Below, in pieces: positions 51,362 to 60,404 of a DNA stretch of 64,000 bases. The position numbers and the translations under genes are program-made. Under the pieces are notes generated by a model. That model saw only the letters and a program-made list of their open reading frames with translations, made no database searches and was not told the origin of the DNA. Every line of letters begins with the position of its first letter. The first letter of the stretch is position 1. Source of the DNA: Billgrantia ethanolica (lineage in GTDB: Bacteria; Pseudomonadota; Gammaproteobacteria; Pseudomonadales; Halomonadaceae); assembly GCF_021404305.1 (NCBI RefSeq), contig NZ_JABFTX010000001.1, forward strand, positions 1,116,001-1,180,000. The letters run 5' to 3'.

Positions 51362-53842
51362 GTGCCCCACCCTCTGAACGTCGCGCAGATCTATCGCGCC
51401 TGCCCGGAAGACGTCTTCGATTTCGAGGTGACCAGCGAGCTGGAGTCGCTGGACATGCTGAGCGGCCACGACCGCGCCCGCGACGCACTGGATTTCGGCA
51501 CCTCCATGCGCAGCGAAGGGTTCAACCTCTATGTGCTGGGCGATCCGGGCCACGGCAAGCATCAGCTGGTGGGGCGCTTTCTCGCCGAGCGCTCCCACGA
51601 CGAGCCTACGCCGCCGGATATCGCCTACCGCTACAATTTCGAGGAGCCTTCCCAGCCGCTGCATCTGCTGCTGCCGACCGGCATGGGCCGCGTGCTGCGC
51701 GCGGACATCGAGCAGTTGGCCGAGGAGCTGCGCACCGCCATTCCCGCGGTGTTCGAGGGCGACGAGTATCAGAACCGCCTGCACGAGCTGAAACAGGCCA
51801 TGGGCGAGCGCCAGCGGGATGCCGTGGAGGGTGTGCGCCGTGAGGCACGTGAGCACGACATCCTGCTGCTCTCCACGCCCAACGGCTTCACCTTCGCCCC
51901 AGCCGCCGCCAACGAAAAGATGATGTCGCCCGAAGCGTTCGAGCAACTTCCGCGCGACGAACGCGAGCGCATCGAAGGCACGGTTCAAGTGCTGCAGAAG
52001 AAGCTTTCCCAGGCCATTCGCCAGATGCCGCGCCTGGCCAAGCAGCTGCGCGAGCAGATCACTGCACTCAACCAGGAGATGCTGCAAACCGCCATCGACG
52101 CCCCGCTGGCCGAACTGGAAGAGCGCTATGCCGACCACGATGGCATCCTGAACCATCTCATGGCGCTGCGCGATGCGATGGTGCTGCACGTGGATGCGTT
52201 CGTTGCCGAGGATCCGGACATTCCACCGGAGGCGATCTTCAGTCGCTTTCATATCAATCTGATCGTCGATAACACCAATTGCGACGGTGCTCCCGTGGTG
52301 TATCTCGACCTGCCTACGCATCAGCATCTGGTGGGGCGCATCGAGCATCACGTACACAACGGCACGCTGGTCACGGATTATTCACTGATCCGTGCCGGTG
52401 GCCTGCATCGGGCCAACGGCGGCTATCTGGTGGTCGACGTACGCGCGTTGCTGATGCATGCCGGCGCCTGGGAAACCCTGAAGCGCGTGCTGCGCGCCGG
52501 CGAGATACGCACGGAGTCGCTGGAGCAGGCCTACGGCCTGATCAGCACCACGACGCTCGAACCCGAACCGGTGCCCCTGGATCTCAAGGTGGTGCTGCTC
52601 GGCGAGCGCCTGTTCTATTACCTGCTGTGCGAGCATGACCCCGACTTTCTGGAGCTGTTCAAGGTGCAGGCGGACCTGGAAGACGAGCTGGACCGCAACC
52701 ATGGCAACCAACCGCTCTATGCCCGCATGGTGGCCACCCTGGCTCGGGAATCGGCCCTGCGCCCACTGGATCGCAGCGGTGTGGCGGCAGTGATCGAACG
52801 CGCCAGCCGCCTGGCCGACGACCAGGCCAAGCTGACTGCACGCCATCGCGCCCTGAGCGATCTGCTGGAGGAGGCCGACCACTGGGCAGAACGTGACGGC
52901 GCTCAGACGATTTCCCGCGCCCATGTCGACAAGGCGGTGGAGCAGCAGCTGTGGCGGGCCAGCCGCATTCACGAGCGCAGCCACGAGGCGATTGCCCGCG
53001 GCACGGTGGCGATCCAGCTCGAGGGCTCGGTGGTCGGCCAGGTCAACGGGCTTTCGGTGATGAGCCTGGGCGACTACGCCTTCGGCCAGCCCACGCGGAT
53101 CACGGCTACGGCACGCCCCGGGCCCGGCCATGTGGTGGACATCGAGCGCGAGGCGCGTCTCGGTGGGCGCATTCACTCCAAGGCGGTGATGATACTGTCG
53201 CGCTGCCTGGCCAGTCGCTATGCGCCGGATGCGCCGCTGTCACTATCGGCCAGCCTGGCCTTCGAGCAATCCTATGGCGGCATCGAGGGCGACAGCGCCT
53301 CGGTGGCCGAGGCATGCGTGTTGATCTCGGCCATCGCCCGAGTGGGAATCGAACAGCGCTTTGCCGTCACCGGCTCCATCGATCAGCATGGGCGGGTACA
53401 GGCCGTGGGCGGGGTCAACGAGAAGATCGAAGGGTTTTTCGATATCTGCCAGGCGCGTGGCGGCGTAAAAGGCCATGGCGTGCTGCTGCCCGCCACCAAC
53501 GTGGAGCAATTGATGCTCAAGCAGGCGGTGCGCGATGCCGTCGCTGCCGGCGACTTCCATATCTACGCCATCGAGACCCTTGATGAGGCACTGGAACTGC
53601 TCACCGGCATGGACCCGGGGGAGCGTGACGCTGACGGCAACTATCCTGCCGAGAGCCTGAACGGCAAGGTGGTCGAACGGCTCGAAGCCTTCCATCGTGC
53701 AGTCAAGAAACGCGCTGCCAGCGACGAAAATTCCGCAGACGAAAATACCACTGACAAGGCCAAGAACGGCAGCAAGAACGGGGATGAGAACGAAGACAAG
53801 GAAGGCGACCCAGACAGTGAGGTACCCGGCGATGACGACTGA
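51362..53842 (+). CDS. Lon-like ATP-dependent protease (LonB/AAA_32 type)
   Basis: An 826-residue AAA+ protease. The P loop is G60-D-P-G-H-G-K66-H67; His stands where Ser/Thr is usual. A helical insert (about 150-250) and a sensor region follow. The C-terminal S16 peptidase domain has GGIEGDSASVAEACVLISAIA with catalytic Ser645 and GGVNEKIEGFFDIC with Lys688; the 43-residue spacing equals that of E. coli Lon (S679/K722). The last 40 residues are a highly charged Asp/Glu/Lys tail. GTG at 51362 is chosen because AAGGAG lies eight bases upstream. It overlaps the universal stress gene. Confidence 0.85.
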   Translation: MPHPLNVAQIYRACPEDVFDFEVTSELESLDMLSGHDRARDALDFGTSMRSEGFNLYVLGDPGHGKHQLVGRFLAERSHDEPTPPDIAYRYNFEEPSQPLHLLLPTGMGRVLRADIEQLAEELRTAIPAVFEGDEYQNRLHELKQAMGERQRDAVEGVRREAREHDILLLSTPNGFTFAPAAANEKMMSPEAFEQLPRDERERIEGTVQVLQKKLSQAIRQMPRLAKQLREQITALNQEMLQTAIDAPLAELEERYADHDGILNHLMALRDAMVLHVDAFVAEDPDIPPEAIFSRFHINLIVDNTNCDGAPVVYLDLPTHQHLVGRIEHHVHNGTLVTDYSLIRAGGLHRANGGYLVVDVRALLMHAGAWETLKRVLRAGEIRTESLEQAYGLISTTTLEPEPVPLDLKVVLLGERLFYYLLCEHDPDFLELFKVQADLEDELDRNHGNQPLYARMVATLARESALRPLDRSGVAAVIERASRLADDQAKLTARHRALSDLLEEADHWAERDGAQTISRAHVDKAVEQQLWRASRIHERSHEAIARGTVAIQLEGSVVGQVNGLSVMSLGDYAFGQPTRITATARPGPGHVVDIEREARLGGRIHSKAVMILSRCLASRYAPDAPLSLSASLAFEQSYGGIEGDSASVAEACVLISAIARVGIEQRFAVTGSIDQHGRVQAVGGVNEKIEGFFDICQARGGVKGHGVLLPATNVEQLMLKQAVRDAVAAGDFHIYAIETLDEALELLTGMDPGERDADGNYPAESLNGKVVERLEAFHRAVKKRAASDENSADENTTDKAKNGSKNGDENEDKEGDPDSEVPGDDD

Positions 53843-54620
53843 GGATACGCTTCCCCACGGCGGGCAGGTAAGCGAGAACGGAACCGCTCTGGAGGCGGCC
53901 CGGGTACTGGCCCTGCTCGATGCCTCGCGCCACAGCCTGGCGGCACTTTCCGCCGCGGTGGATCTGGCCAGCCTGCGGCATGCCGAACTGGTGGCGCTCT
54001 ACGTGGAAGACATGGATCTGCTGAGCTGCGCGGCCTTCCCCTTCTCCTGCGAGATCGGCGCCCAGTCGGGCTTGTCGCGCCCGCTCACCCACGATTCGCT
54101 GGAAGCGAGCATTGCCCGCCAACTGCAGCGCGTGCATCAGGCCCTCGCCGGCGCCGTGGCCGGACGCAGCCTGCGTCATCGCCTGGAGGTCACTCGCGGG
54201 CAGGTGGCCGCTGCCGCTCTGACCATGGCGGCACCTGAAGACGTACTGGTGCTGGGCAAGGCCGGCACGACGGAGCGCTGGGGTACCCGGCTGGGCTCCA
54301 CCAGCCGCCGCTTGATTCTGGAAGCGCCATGCACGGTACTGCTGTGGGACGAACGCCACCCCTTCAAACGCGGGCCGCTGCGCTGGCTGAAACCGGCAGC
54401 CGGGGAGAACGAAGCACCACCGGCGATGGCGGAGTGGCTGGCGGCGCTGTTCGAGGGCGGCGCCCCGCTGCCCATCAGCCATGCCCGCGAGCTGGAGCGG
54501 AACCTGGCTCATGCCAGTGCCGGCGGCCTGCTGCTCCGCCGCGGCGAGCTGCAGAGGCTGCTCAATGAGGACCCGGAGTTGATTGCGCGGGTGCCGCTGC
54601 CGCTGATCGTAACGCCCTAA
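53832..54620 (+). CDS. Universal stress protein (UspA family)
   Basis: A 262-residue protein with one UspA-type alpha/beta domain in the first 165 residues: ARVLALLDASRHSLAALSAAVDLA, AELVALYVEDMDLL, and VLVLGKAGTTERWGTRLGSTSR then APCTVLLWDE, which contain the G-x-x-G-x(9)-G-S/T nucleotide site. A C-terminal extension of about 90 residues has no clear family. Start ATG lies within the 3' end of the Lon-like gene (11-bp overlap), so both are made from one message and may act together in stress; that link is inferred. Confidence 0.8.
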   Translation: MTTEDTLPHGGQVSENGTALEAARVLALLDASRHSLAALSAAVDLASLRHAELVALYVEDMDLLSCAAFPFSCEIGAQSGLSRPLTHDSLEASIARQLQRVHQALAGAVAGRSLRHRLEVTRGQVAAAALTMAAPEDVLVLGKAGTTERWGTRLGSTSRRLILEAPCTVLLWDERHPFKRGPLRWLKPAAGENEAPPAMAEWLAALFEGGAPLPISHARELERNLAHASAGGLLLRRGELQRLLNEDPELIARVPLPLIVTP

Positions 54621-54646
54621 TTTTCCCCTGGATATCCTAGCCCCGC

Positions 54647-55321
54647 CTATATCTCCTTGTTCTCCTCTACCCGCCTCCTCATCCAGGCACCGATGAGCAG
54701 CAGCAACGCCAGGGCGATGAGAGGCAGGATCAGATCGAGGGTAATGAAGTCGTCGCCCCGGGAGACGGCCTGCAGGCCGCTGTGAATGGCGCTGGCATAG
54801 ACCGCCCACTTGATGCCCAACCCCAGGGCAGCGGCCATGACGAAGGTGGAGAGCGGCAAACGGCAGAGCCCGGCGGCGTAGTTGATCACTGAATGCGGGA
54901 ACCCGGGCAGCACTCGCAGAGCGCACTGGGTGAGCAGGTCGCCGCGCTTGCTGAGCATTTCCATGATCTTGCGGGTCAAGCCTTCCGGGTTCCAGCGTTT
55001 GCCGACCCGAGCCGCCAGGTAGTAGGCCCCCAGCGCTCCGCTGACGCTACCGAGGATGAGCATCGGGGTGGCAATGTGTGGAGGATAGAAAGGCGCGATG
55101 AGCCACAACCCGATGCTGCCCGGCAACCCGACGGCCAGCGTCACGGCCATGGTCAGCATGACGCCGATGACCACCAGCGGATGATGTGAGGTCTGTTCGA
55201 CCCAGTGTCGTACGGCAGTGAGATCCGGCGAGTGCCAGAACCAGACATAGGCAGCCATGGTGGCACTGGCCCCCACGGCAACCCAGCGCCAGCGGCGGCG
55301 AAGTGACGAGTCGTTCGGCAT
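54647..55321 (-). CDS. VTT-domain (DedA/TVP38-like) membrane protein
   Basis: A 224-residue polytopic protein of the SNARE-associated/VTT family. Helices lie near 12-30, 46-72, 78-105, 145-170 and 195-215. Family features are AVGLPGSIGLWLIAPFYPPHIA, GSVSGALGAYYLAARVG and ALRVLPGFPHSVINYAAGLCRLPLSTF, with the conserved P-x-x-x-x-N-Y-x-x-G segment. Such proteins take part in lipid scrambling or undecaprenyl phosphate recycling. It converges on the universal stress gene. Substrate unknown. Confidence 0.85.
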   Translation of the reverse strand: MPNDSSLRRRWRWVAVGASATMAAYVWFWHSPDLTAVRHWVEQTSHHPLVVIGVMLTMAVTLAVGLPGSIGLWLIAPFYPPHIATPMLILGSVSGALGAYYLAARVGKRWNPEGLTRKIMEMLSKRGDLLTQCALRVLPGFPHSVINYAAGLCRLPLSTFVMAAALGLGIKWAVYASAIHSGLQAVSRGDDFITLDLILPLIALALLLLIGAWMRRRVEENKEI

Positions 55322-55443
55322 CGGCTAGCTTCCATTCGGTTTGCGCCAATGGTGCCATGCCCGTGCTTAGAGGTCACTTCCGAGTGCCTTGCCGGCGCCC
55401 CAGGCGTCCGGGCCAGGGTGGAAAGTGGGTCAAGCCATGTGAC

Positions 55444-55629
55444 CTAGGCGTCGAGCTCGCCCTTCGTCTCCGGCGTCTCCAACTGAGGCGCTACCGAGCC
55501 CTCGGCAGGCTCCAGCGGCGGCTCTTGCAGCCGCTGCATGGTGGCAACCCGCAGGTCGATATAGCGCAGCAGCCCGAGTTGGGCGAACAGCACCGCCAGG
55601 CACCACATAAACCCCTTGATAACGCTCAC
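55444..55629 (-). CDS. Hypothetical single-pass membrane microprotein
   Basis: A 61-residue protein with one transmembrane helix near the N terminus (IKGFMWCLAVLFAQLGLLRYI) and an acidic, Pro-rich cytoplasmic or periplasmic tail. GTG at 55629 is chosen because GAGGAAACC is positioned seven bases upstream; the frame is open to 55665. It stands alone between two leftward genes. No family recognised. Confidence 0.55.
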   Translation of the reverse strand: MSVIKGFMWCLAVLFAQLGLLRYIDLRVATMQRLQEPPLEPAEGSVAPQLETPETKGELDA

Positions 55630-55748
55630 GCTGGTTTCCTCGCTGAGGCCGACGGGCCTCGTCAAGACGAGTGTAGTCCTACTCCGAGAAAAGAAAAAGA
55701 TAGCTGACTAACTTTTTACGCCAACTTTTTCACGCAACGCACGAGCGC

Positions 55749-56159
55749 CTACAGCCGCTCCTCCACTCGCTCGAGGATCTGCCGGCTGACCTTGCTGACG
55801 AGCGGCTTGGCGGCCTTGGTCACGGCCTTCTCGACCAGCCGATTGCGCAGTGTATAGCTGAGCGTGAAGGAGACCTCGGTGCCCGCTTCCACCGGGCTGA
55901 GGCGATAGCAGCCTTCATTGTGCACCCCTTCCACCGATTCCCACGCCAGCACCTCGGGCGGCCGATTCTCGGTGATGGCCACGTCGAAGGTCCAGTCCAT
56001 GCCGACGGCATGCACATGCCAGCGGTAGCGCTGGCCGCCGAGGGGTTCGATCTGCTTGATCAGATCGGAGTAGTCGACGAAATCCTCGACCCGCTCGAGC
56101 AGGGCAAAGACCCGCTCCGGTGGCGCCGGGAGAATTGCACTGTGTTCGATGGTGGCCAT
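55749..56159 (-). CDS. SRPBCC-family protein (RatA/COQ10-like fold)
   Basis: A 136-residue START-like helix-grip protein: ATIEHSAILPAPPERVFALLERVEDFVDYSDLI is the usual opening, and VLAWESVEGVHNEGCYRLSPVEAGTEVSFTLSY covers the sheet. Relatives bind hydrophobic ligands such as ubiquinone precursors or act as RatA-type ribosome inhibitors. No smpB or ratB neighbour is seen, so RatA is not favoured. AGGGAACCGC precedes the ATG. It is divergent from rimO; the 206-bp gap carries TTAGCTA (56233-56239) / TAGCTAA (56247-56253), a possible operator. Confidence 0.8.
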   Translation of the reverse strand: MATIEHSAILPAPPERVFALLERVEDFVDYSDLIKQIEPLGGQRYRWHVHAVGMDWTFDVAITENRPPEVLAWESVEGVHNEGCYRLSPVEAGTEVSFTLSYTLRNRLVEKAVTKAAKPLVSKVSRQILERVEERL

Positions 56160-56365
56160 GCGGTTCCCTATACTGCTCTACGACGCTAAAATGCTTCACC
56201 TTCACGTTGCAGGTTACCCGTCCTGCCGCATGTTAGCTAACTAAGATAGCTAATCTTCGGTTATGCAGGCATCGGTTCGGATGCGCTCAGCGATTCGTCA
56301 ATATCTGAACACAGCGATTCAGCTCGCGCAGGCATTTGCCTTTCATTTTTCCACTGAGGTAGTAC

Positions 56366-57727
56366 ATGTCCACACCCAAGGTCGGTTTCGTCTCACTGGG
56401 CTGCCCCAAGGCGCTGGTGGATTCCGAGCGCATCCTGACCCAGCTTCGCACCGACGGCTACGAGATCGTACCCAGCTATGACGACGCCGACGTGGTGGTG
56501 GTCAATACCTGCGGCTTCATCGACAGCGCCAAGGCCGAATCGCTGGATGCCATCGGCGAGGCGATCGCCGAGAACGGCAAGGTGATCGTCACCGGCTGCA
56601 TGGGCGTGGATGAAGGGGCGATTCGCGACGTTCACCCCAGCGTGTTGGCCGTGACCGGCCCACAGCAGTACGAGCGCGTGGTGGGCGCCGTGCACGAGGC
56701 GGCCCCGCACCAGCATCAGCACGACCCGCATATCGATCTGGTGCCGGCCCAGGGCGTGAAGCTCACCCCGCGCCACTACGCTTACCTGAAGATCTCCGAA
56801 GGCTGCAACCACAGCTGCAGCTTCTGCATCATCCCTTCCATGCGTGGCAAGCTGGTAAGCCGCCCGGTGGGCGACGTGCTGCGCGAGGCCGAGGGCCTGG
56901 CCAAGGCCGGCGTGAAGGAGTTGCTGGTGATCTCCCAGGACACCAGCGCCTACGGCCTGGACCTGCGCTATGCACCGAGCGAGTGGCGTGGCCGGGAGGT
57001 CAAGACGCGCCTCACCGAGCTGTGCGAGGCGCTCTCGGAGCTGGGCATTCGTGTGCGGCTGCACTACGTGTACCCCTACCCCCATGTGGACGAGCTGATT
57101 CCGCTGATGGCCGAGGGCAAGATCCTGCCCTACCTGGACATCCCCTTCCAGCACGCCAGCCCCAAGGTGCTCAAGGCGATGAAGCGCCCCGCCTTCGAGG
57201 ACAAGACCCTGGCCCGCATCAAGCGCTGGCGTGAGATCTGCCCCGAGTTGACCATCCGCTCCACCTTCATCGTCGGCTTCCCCGGCGAGACGGAAGAGGA
57301 CTTCCAGTACCTGCTCGACTGGCTGAGCGAAGCGCAGCTAGATCGCGTGGGCTGCTTCCAGTACTCCCCGGTGGATGGCGCACCGGCCAACGAGCTGGGC
57401 CTGGAGCCGGTGCCGGACGAGGTGAAGCAGGAGCGCTGGGAGCGCTTCATGGCGCACCAGCAGCTGATTTCCGCCGCTCGCCTGGAGCGCAAGATCGGCC
57501 GCGAGATCGAGGTGCTGGTGGATGAGGTCGACGAGGACGGCCCCATTGGCCGCAGCGAAGCGGATGCCCCCGAGATCGACGGCATGGTGTTCCTGGAATC
57601 CAAACGCACCCTGCGCCCCGGCGACGTGGTGTGCGCTCGCGTCACCAACGCCGACGAGTACGATCTTTGGGCCGAGGTGATCGAGGAAGCTCAGCCCGTG
57701 AAGTTCATGGACTTCTATAGCGCTTGA
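56366..57727 (+). CDS. rimO: Ribosomal protein S12 methylthiotransferase RimO
   Basis: A 453-residue radical-SAM methylthiotransferase modifying an Asp of ribosomal protein S12. The N-terminal UPF0004 domain has [18 protein letters not shown] (C13), [12 protein letters not shown] and VTGCMG, ligands of the second Fe-S cluster; the radical SAM motif is C147-x3-C151-x2-C154 ([18 protein letters not shown]); a TRAM domain occupies about 380-447. The short HSCSFCIIP form and 'DSAKAES' segment favour RimO over MiaB. TGAGG precedes the ATG. Confidence 0.96.
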   Translation: MSTPKVGFVSLGCPKALVDSERILTQLRTDGYEIVPSYDDADVVVVNTCGFIDSAKAESLDAIGEAIAENGKVIVTGCMGVDEGAIRDVHPSVLAVTGPQQYERVVGAVHEAAPHQHQHDPHIDLVPAQGVKLTPRHYAYLKISEGCNHSCSFCIIPSMRGKLVSRPVGDVLREAEGLAKAGVKELLVISQDTSAYGLDLRYAPSEWRGREVKTRLTELCEALSELGIRVRLHYVYPYPHVDELIPLMAEGKILPYLDIPFQHASPKVLKAMKRPAFEDKTLARIKRWREICPELTIRSTFIVGFPGETEEDFQYLLDWLSEAQLDRVGCFQYSPVDGAPANELGLEPVPDEVKQERWERFMAHQQLISAARLERKIGREIEVLVDEVDEDGPIGRSEADAPEIDGMVFLESKRTLRPGDVVCARVTNADEYDLWAEVIEEAQPVKFMDFYSA

Positions 57728-57790
57728 AGAGTGCGCGACACTCTACCGAGATCTGAGGGAACAACGGGACCTAAAGTATCGGGCGGGAAT

Positions 57791-58078
57791 TCAAGCTGCA
57801 TGCGGCTTGATTCCCGCGTACTCGTGCCCCCGCTTCGCCTCTTCCAGATCGTATGCGTTCTGCAGCCGCAGCCAGTAGCCTTCGCTGGTGCCGAAGAAAC
57901 GGGATAGGCGAAGATCGGTATCAGCCGTGACGGAACGCGCACCTCGGGTGATTTCTCCAATGCGTGTCGCAGGCACCCCAAGGGCGGTAGCCAAGGCATT
58001 TTTGGTCAGTCCCATCGGCTCGATGAAATCCTCCAATAGAATTTCTCCCGGATGGATATTGGGTAGACGTTCGGTCAT
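57791..58078 (-). CDS. higA: HigA-family antitoxin
   Basis: A 95-residue XRE-type antitoxin. IHPGEILLEDFIEPMGLTKNALATALGV is the HigA/VapI signature (H-P-G-E-x-L-x-E-x-x-x-P-x-G), followed by the helix-turn-helix ATRIGEITRGARSVTADTDLRLSRFFGTSEGYWLRLQ. It binds its own operator and neutralises HigB. ATG at 58078 fits the family; the longer frame does not. It follows higB by 11 bp, the reversed (toxin first) order that is typical for hig modules. Confidence 0.93.
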   Translation of the reverse strand: MTERLPNIHPGEILLEDFIEPMGLTKNALATALGVPATRIGEITRGARSVTADTDLRLSRFFGTSEGYWLRLQNAYDLEEAKRGHEYAGIKPHAA

Positions 58079-58089
58079 GGTCCACCTCC

Positions 58090-58371
58090 TCAGTGGTAAT
58101 CGACGATTTCGACATCGTAGGCATTGCCGGCTTCGAATCGAAAGCAGATGCGCCACTGGTCGTTGATGCGAATGCTGTATTGACCTTCTCGGTCACCGCG
58201 TAGCGGCTCAAGCCGGTTACCCGGTGGGATACGAAGATCATCAAGTGCGCCAGCGGCATCAAGCTGACGGAGCTTCTTCAAGGCATTACGCTGCATATCC
58301 TGCGGCAGCTTGCGAGCCACCTTGCCATCTGCAATCGTGGCGGCAGCCTTGTCCTTGAAGCTCTTGATCAT
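58090..58371 (-). CDS. higB: HigB-family toxin (RelE superfamily)
   Basis: A 93-residue RelE-fold mRNA interferase of the graft-type HigB group: MIKSFKDKAAATIADG, then KLRQLDAAGALDDLRIPPGNRLEPLRGDREGQYSIRINDQWRICFRF, where N-R-L-x-x-L-x-G-x-R-x-x-x-x-S-I-R-I-N is the family hallmark, and DVEIVDYH at the end. GAGG lies upstream of the ATG. Its promoter region carries a perfect 38-bp palindrome. The module separates rimO from rpsA. Confidence 0.94.
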   Translation of the reverse strand: MIKSFKDKAAATIADGKVARKLPQDMQRNALKKLRQLDAAGALDDLRIPPGNRLEPLRGDREGQYSIRINDQWRICFRFEAGNAYDVEIVDYH

Positions 58372-58394
58372 TAGGCATCCTCTCTTGCACGGAA

Positions 58395-58432
58395 GTATAA
58401 CGCCTTGCGTTATATAACGCAAGGCGTTATAC
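58395..58432. promoter_or_regulatory. Perfect 38-bp palindrome, probable hig operator
   Basis: GTATAACGCCTTGCGTTAT is followed directly by its exact reverse complement, giving 19-bp arms with no spacer. It lies 24 bp upstream of the higB start, contains TATAAC-type -10-like hexamers, and would present a symmetric site for HigA dimers. Its length exceeds a single HTH-dimer site. Confidence 0.85.
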
Positions 58433-58474
58433 ATTACCATCTGTGAGCCACAAATCTCTATCGCAGACGCAAAA

Positions 58475-58494
58475 ACGCCACCCTAGGGTGGCGT
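58475..58494 (-). terminator. Terminator downstream of rpsA
   Basis: A 20-bp perfect palindrome ACGCCACCCTAGGGTGGCGT gives a strong stem (about 8 bp with a 4-base loop) followed on the minus strand by UUUUUGC. It is 55 bp past the rpsA stop and would end the leftward message before higBA. Confidence 0.75.
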
Positions 58495-58518
58495 CTTTGC
58501 TAGCTACGAGAGCCAGGT

Positions 58519-58542
58519 TCGGGCTCCGCGAGCGGAGCCCGA
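58519..58542 (-). terminator. Second hairpin just after rpsA
   Basis: TCGGGCTCCGC (58519-58529) and GCGGAGCCCGA (58532-58542) form an 11-bp stem with a minimal loop, 7 bp beyond the rpsA stop codon. It lacks a U run; it may protect the 3' end or act with the next terminator. Confidence 0.6.
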
Positions 58543-58549
58543 GGGACGA

Positions 58550-60226
58550 TCAGTCCTGACCCATCTGCTGCTTGATCAGGTCGCCGATGGTGGTCGGGCC
58601 ACCGCTCTCGACTTCCTGCTCGCGCAGTTTCTTCAGGTTCTGACGAGTGTCGTCCTGGTCCTTGGCCTTGATCGACAGGTTGATCGCGCGGTTCTTGCGA
58701 TCGACGTTGACGATGCGGGCTTCGACGGTGTCGCCTTCGCTCAGCACGTTGCGCGCGTCTTCCACGCGGTCGGCGCTGATCTCGGAAGCCTTGAGCACGG
58801 CGACGACGTCAGTGGCCAGCTCGACGTGAGCTTCCTTGGCGTCGACTTCGATCACGCGACCGGAGACGATGGAGCCCTTGTCGTTGACGGACAGGTACTC
58901 GGCCACCGGGTCGGAATCGAGCTGCTTGATGCCAAGCGAAATGCGCTCACGCTCCGGGTCGATGGAGAGAATGACGGCTTCGGCTTCGTCGCCCTTCTTG
59001 AAGCGGCGCACGGCTTCTTCGCCAGTCTCGGACCAGGAAAGGTCGGAGAGGTGAACCAGACCGTCGATACCGCCTTCCAGACCGATGAAGATACCGAAGT
59101 CGGTGATCGACTTGATGGTACCGGCAACGCGGTCGCCCTTGTTGTACTGGGCGTTGAAGGTTTCCCACGGGTTCGCGGTGCACTGCTTGATACCCAGGGA
59201 GATACGACGACGCTCTTCGTCGATGTCGAGGATCATGACATCCACTTCGTCGCCGATGTTGACGACTTTGGACGGGTGGATGTTCTTGTTGGTCCAGTCC
59301 ATCTCGGAGACGTGAACCAGACCTTCGACACCCTCTTCCAGCTCGGCGAAGCAGCCGTAGTCGGTGAGGTTGGTAACGCGGGCCTGAACGACGGTACCCT
59401 CGGGGTAACGCTCGGTGATGCTGACCCACGGATCTTCGCCCAGCTGCTTCAGACCCAGGGAGACGCGGTTGCGCTCGCGGTCGAACTTCAGCACCTTGAC
59501 GTTGATCTCGTCGCCCACGGCAACGATTTCGCTCGGATGCTTGATGCGCTTCCAAGCCATGTCGGTGATGTGCAGCAGGCCATCGACGCCGCCCAGGTCG
59601 ACGAAGGCGCCGTAGTCGGTGAGGTTCTTGACGATACCGACGATCTGCTGGCCTTCCTGCAGGGTGGCGAGCAGAGCTTCACGCTCGGCGCTGTTCTCGG
59701 CTTCGAGTACGGCGCGGCGGGAAACGACCACGTTGTTGCGCTTCGGGTCGAGCTTGATGACCTTGAAGTCGAGTTCTTTGTGCTCGAGGTGCGTGGTGTC
59801 GCGCACCGGGCGCACGTCGACCAGAGAACCCGGGAGGAAGGCACGGATGGAGTCGATGTCGACGGTGAAGCCGCCCTTGACCTTGCCGTTGATCACGCCC
59901 TTGACGATTTCTTCTTTCTCGAAGGCCGCTTCCAGAATCTTCCACGCCTCGGCGCGCTTGGCCTTCTCGCGAGACAGACGGGTCTCGCCGAAACCGTCTT
60001 CGACGGCTTCCAGGGCAACGCTGACTTCGTCGCCGACGGCGATGGTGAGCTCGCCGTTATCGTCGCGGAACTGCGCCGCGGGAATCTGTCCTTCAGACTT
60101 CAGGCCGGCATTGACGGTGACCCAGTCACCTTCGATGTCGACGACGGTAGCCGTGACGATGGCGCCCGGCTCCATGTTGATGTCCTGCAGTGACTGTTCA
60201 AACAGTTCAGCAAAGCTTTCGCTCAT
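58550..60226 (-). CDS. rpsA: 30S ribosomal protein S1
   Basis: A 558-residue RNA-binding protein with six S1 repeats (about 20-90, 105-170, 190-262, 277-348, 364-435, 451-521), the first two binding the ribosome and the rest mRNA. Repeats show the usual pattern, for example [23 protein letters not shown] and [21 protein letters not shown]. Length equals E. coli S1 (557). AGGAAAATC precedes the ATG. It lies downstream of cmk with a 178-bp gap, the conserved gammaproteobacterial order. Confidence 0.98.
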   Translation of the reverse strand: MSESFAELFEQSLQDINMEPGAIVTATVVDIEGDWVTVNAGLKSEGQIPAAQFRDDNGELTIAVGDEVSVALEAVEDGFGETRLSREKAKRAEAWKILEAAFEKEEIVKGVINGKVKGGFTVDIDSIRAFLPGSLVDVRPVRDTTHLEHKELDFKVIKLDPKRNNVVVSRRAVLEAENSAEREALLATLQEGQQIVGIVKNLTDYGAFVDLGGVDGLLHITDMAWKRIKHPSEIVAVGDEINVKVLKFDRERNRVSLGLKQLGEDPWVSITERYPEGTVVQARVTNLTDYGCFAELEEGVEGLVHVSEMDWTNKNIHPSKVVNIGDEVDVMILDIDEERRRISLGIKQCTANPWETFNAQYNKGDRVAGTIKSITDFGIFIGLEGGIDGLVHLSDLSWSETGEEAVRRFKKGDEAEAVILSIDPERERISLGIKQLDSDPVAEYLSVNDKGSIVSGRVIEVDAKEAHVELATDVVAVLKASEISADRVEDARNVLSEGDTVEARIVNVDRKNRAINLSIKAKDQDDTRQNLKKLREQEVESGGPTTIGDLIKQQMGQD

Positions 60227-60404
60227 GATTTTCCTACGTGATCAACGGTGTTGAGGCGTTGCCGCCTTCTCCGCACCACCAGCGAGTGCGGGCCTTATTT
60301 ACCAAACCCCCGAGGATGTTAGCGCTGGTTGGACCTGGCCGGGCTTGCAAGAATTTAGTGCCCGACCATGCCATGACATCCGTTCGAGGGCGCCGCAAGG
60401 GAGA

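Noticed and set aside
55749-56159. Assignment of the SRPBCC protein as RatA toxin
   Set aside because: The usual ratB/smpB neighbourhood is missing and the fold is shared by many lipid-binding proteins, so only the family is stated.
56220-56260. Inverted repeat TTAGCTA/TAGCTAA upstream of rimO as an operator
   Set aside because: Only 7-bp arms in an A+T-rich stretch; no known regulator site recognised, so it is mentioned only as a possibility.
58826-60193. A 455-codon open frame on the plus strand through rpsA
   Set aside because: It is the antisense shadow of rpsA, which has full S1-domain similarity; the frame is open because of high G+C and repeated S1 units.
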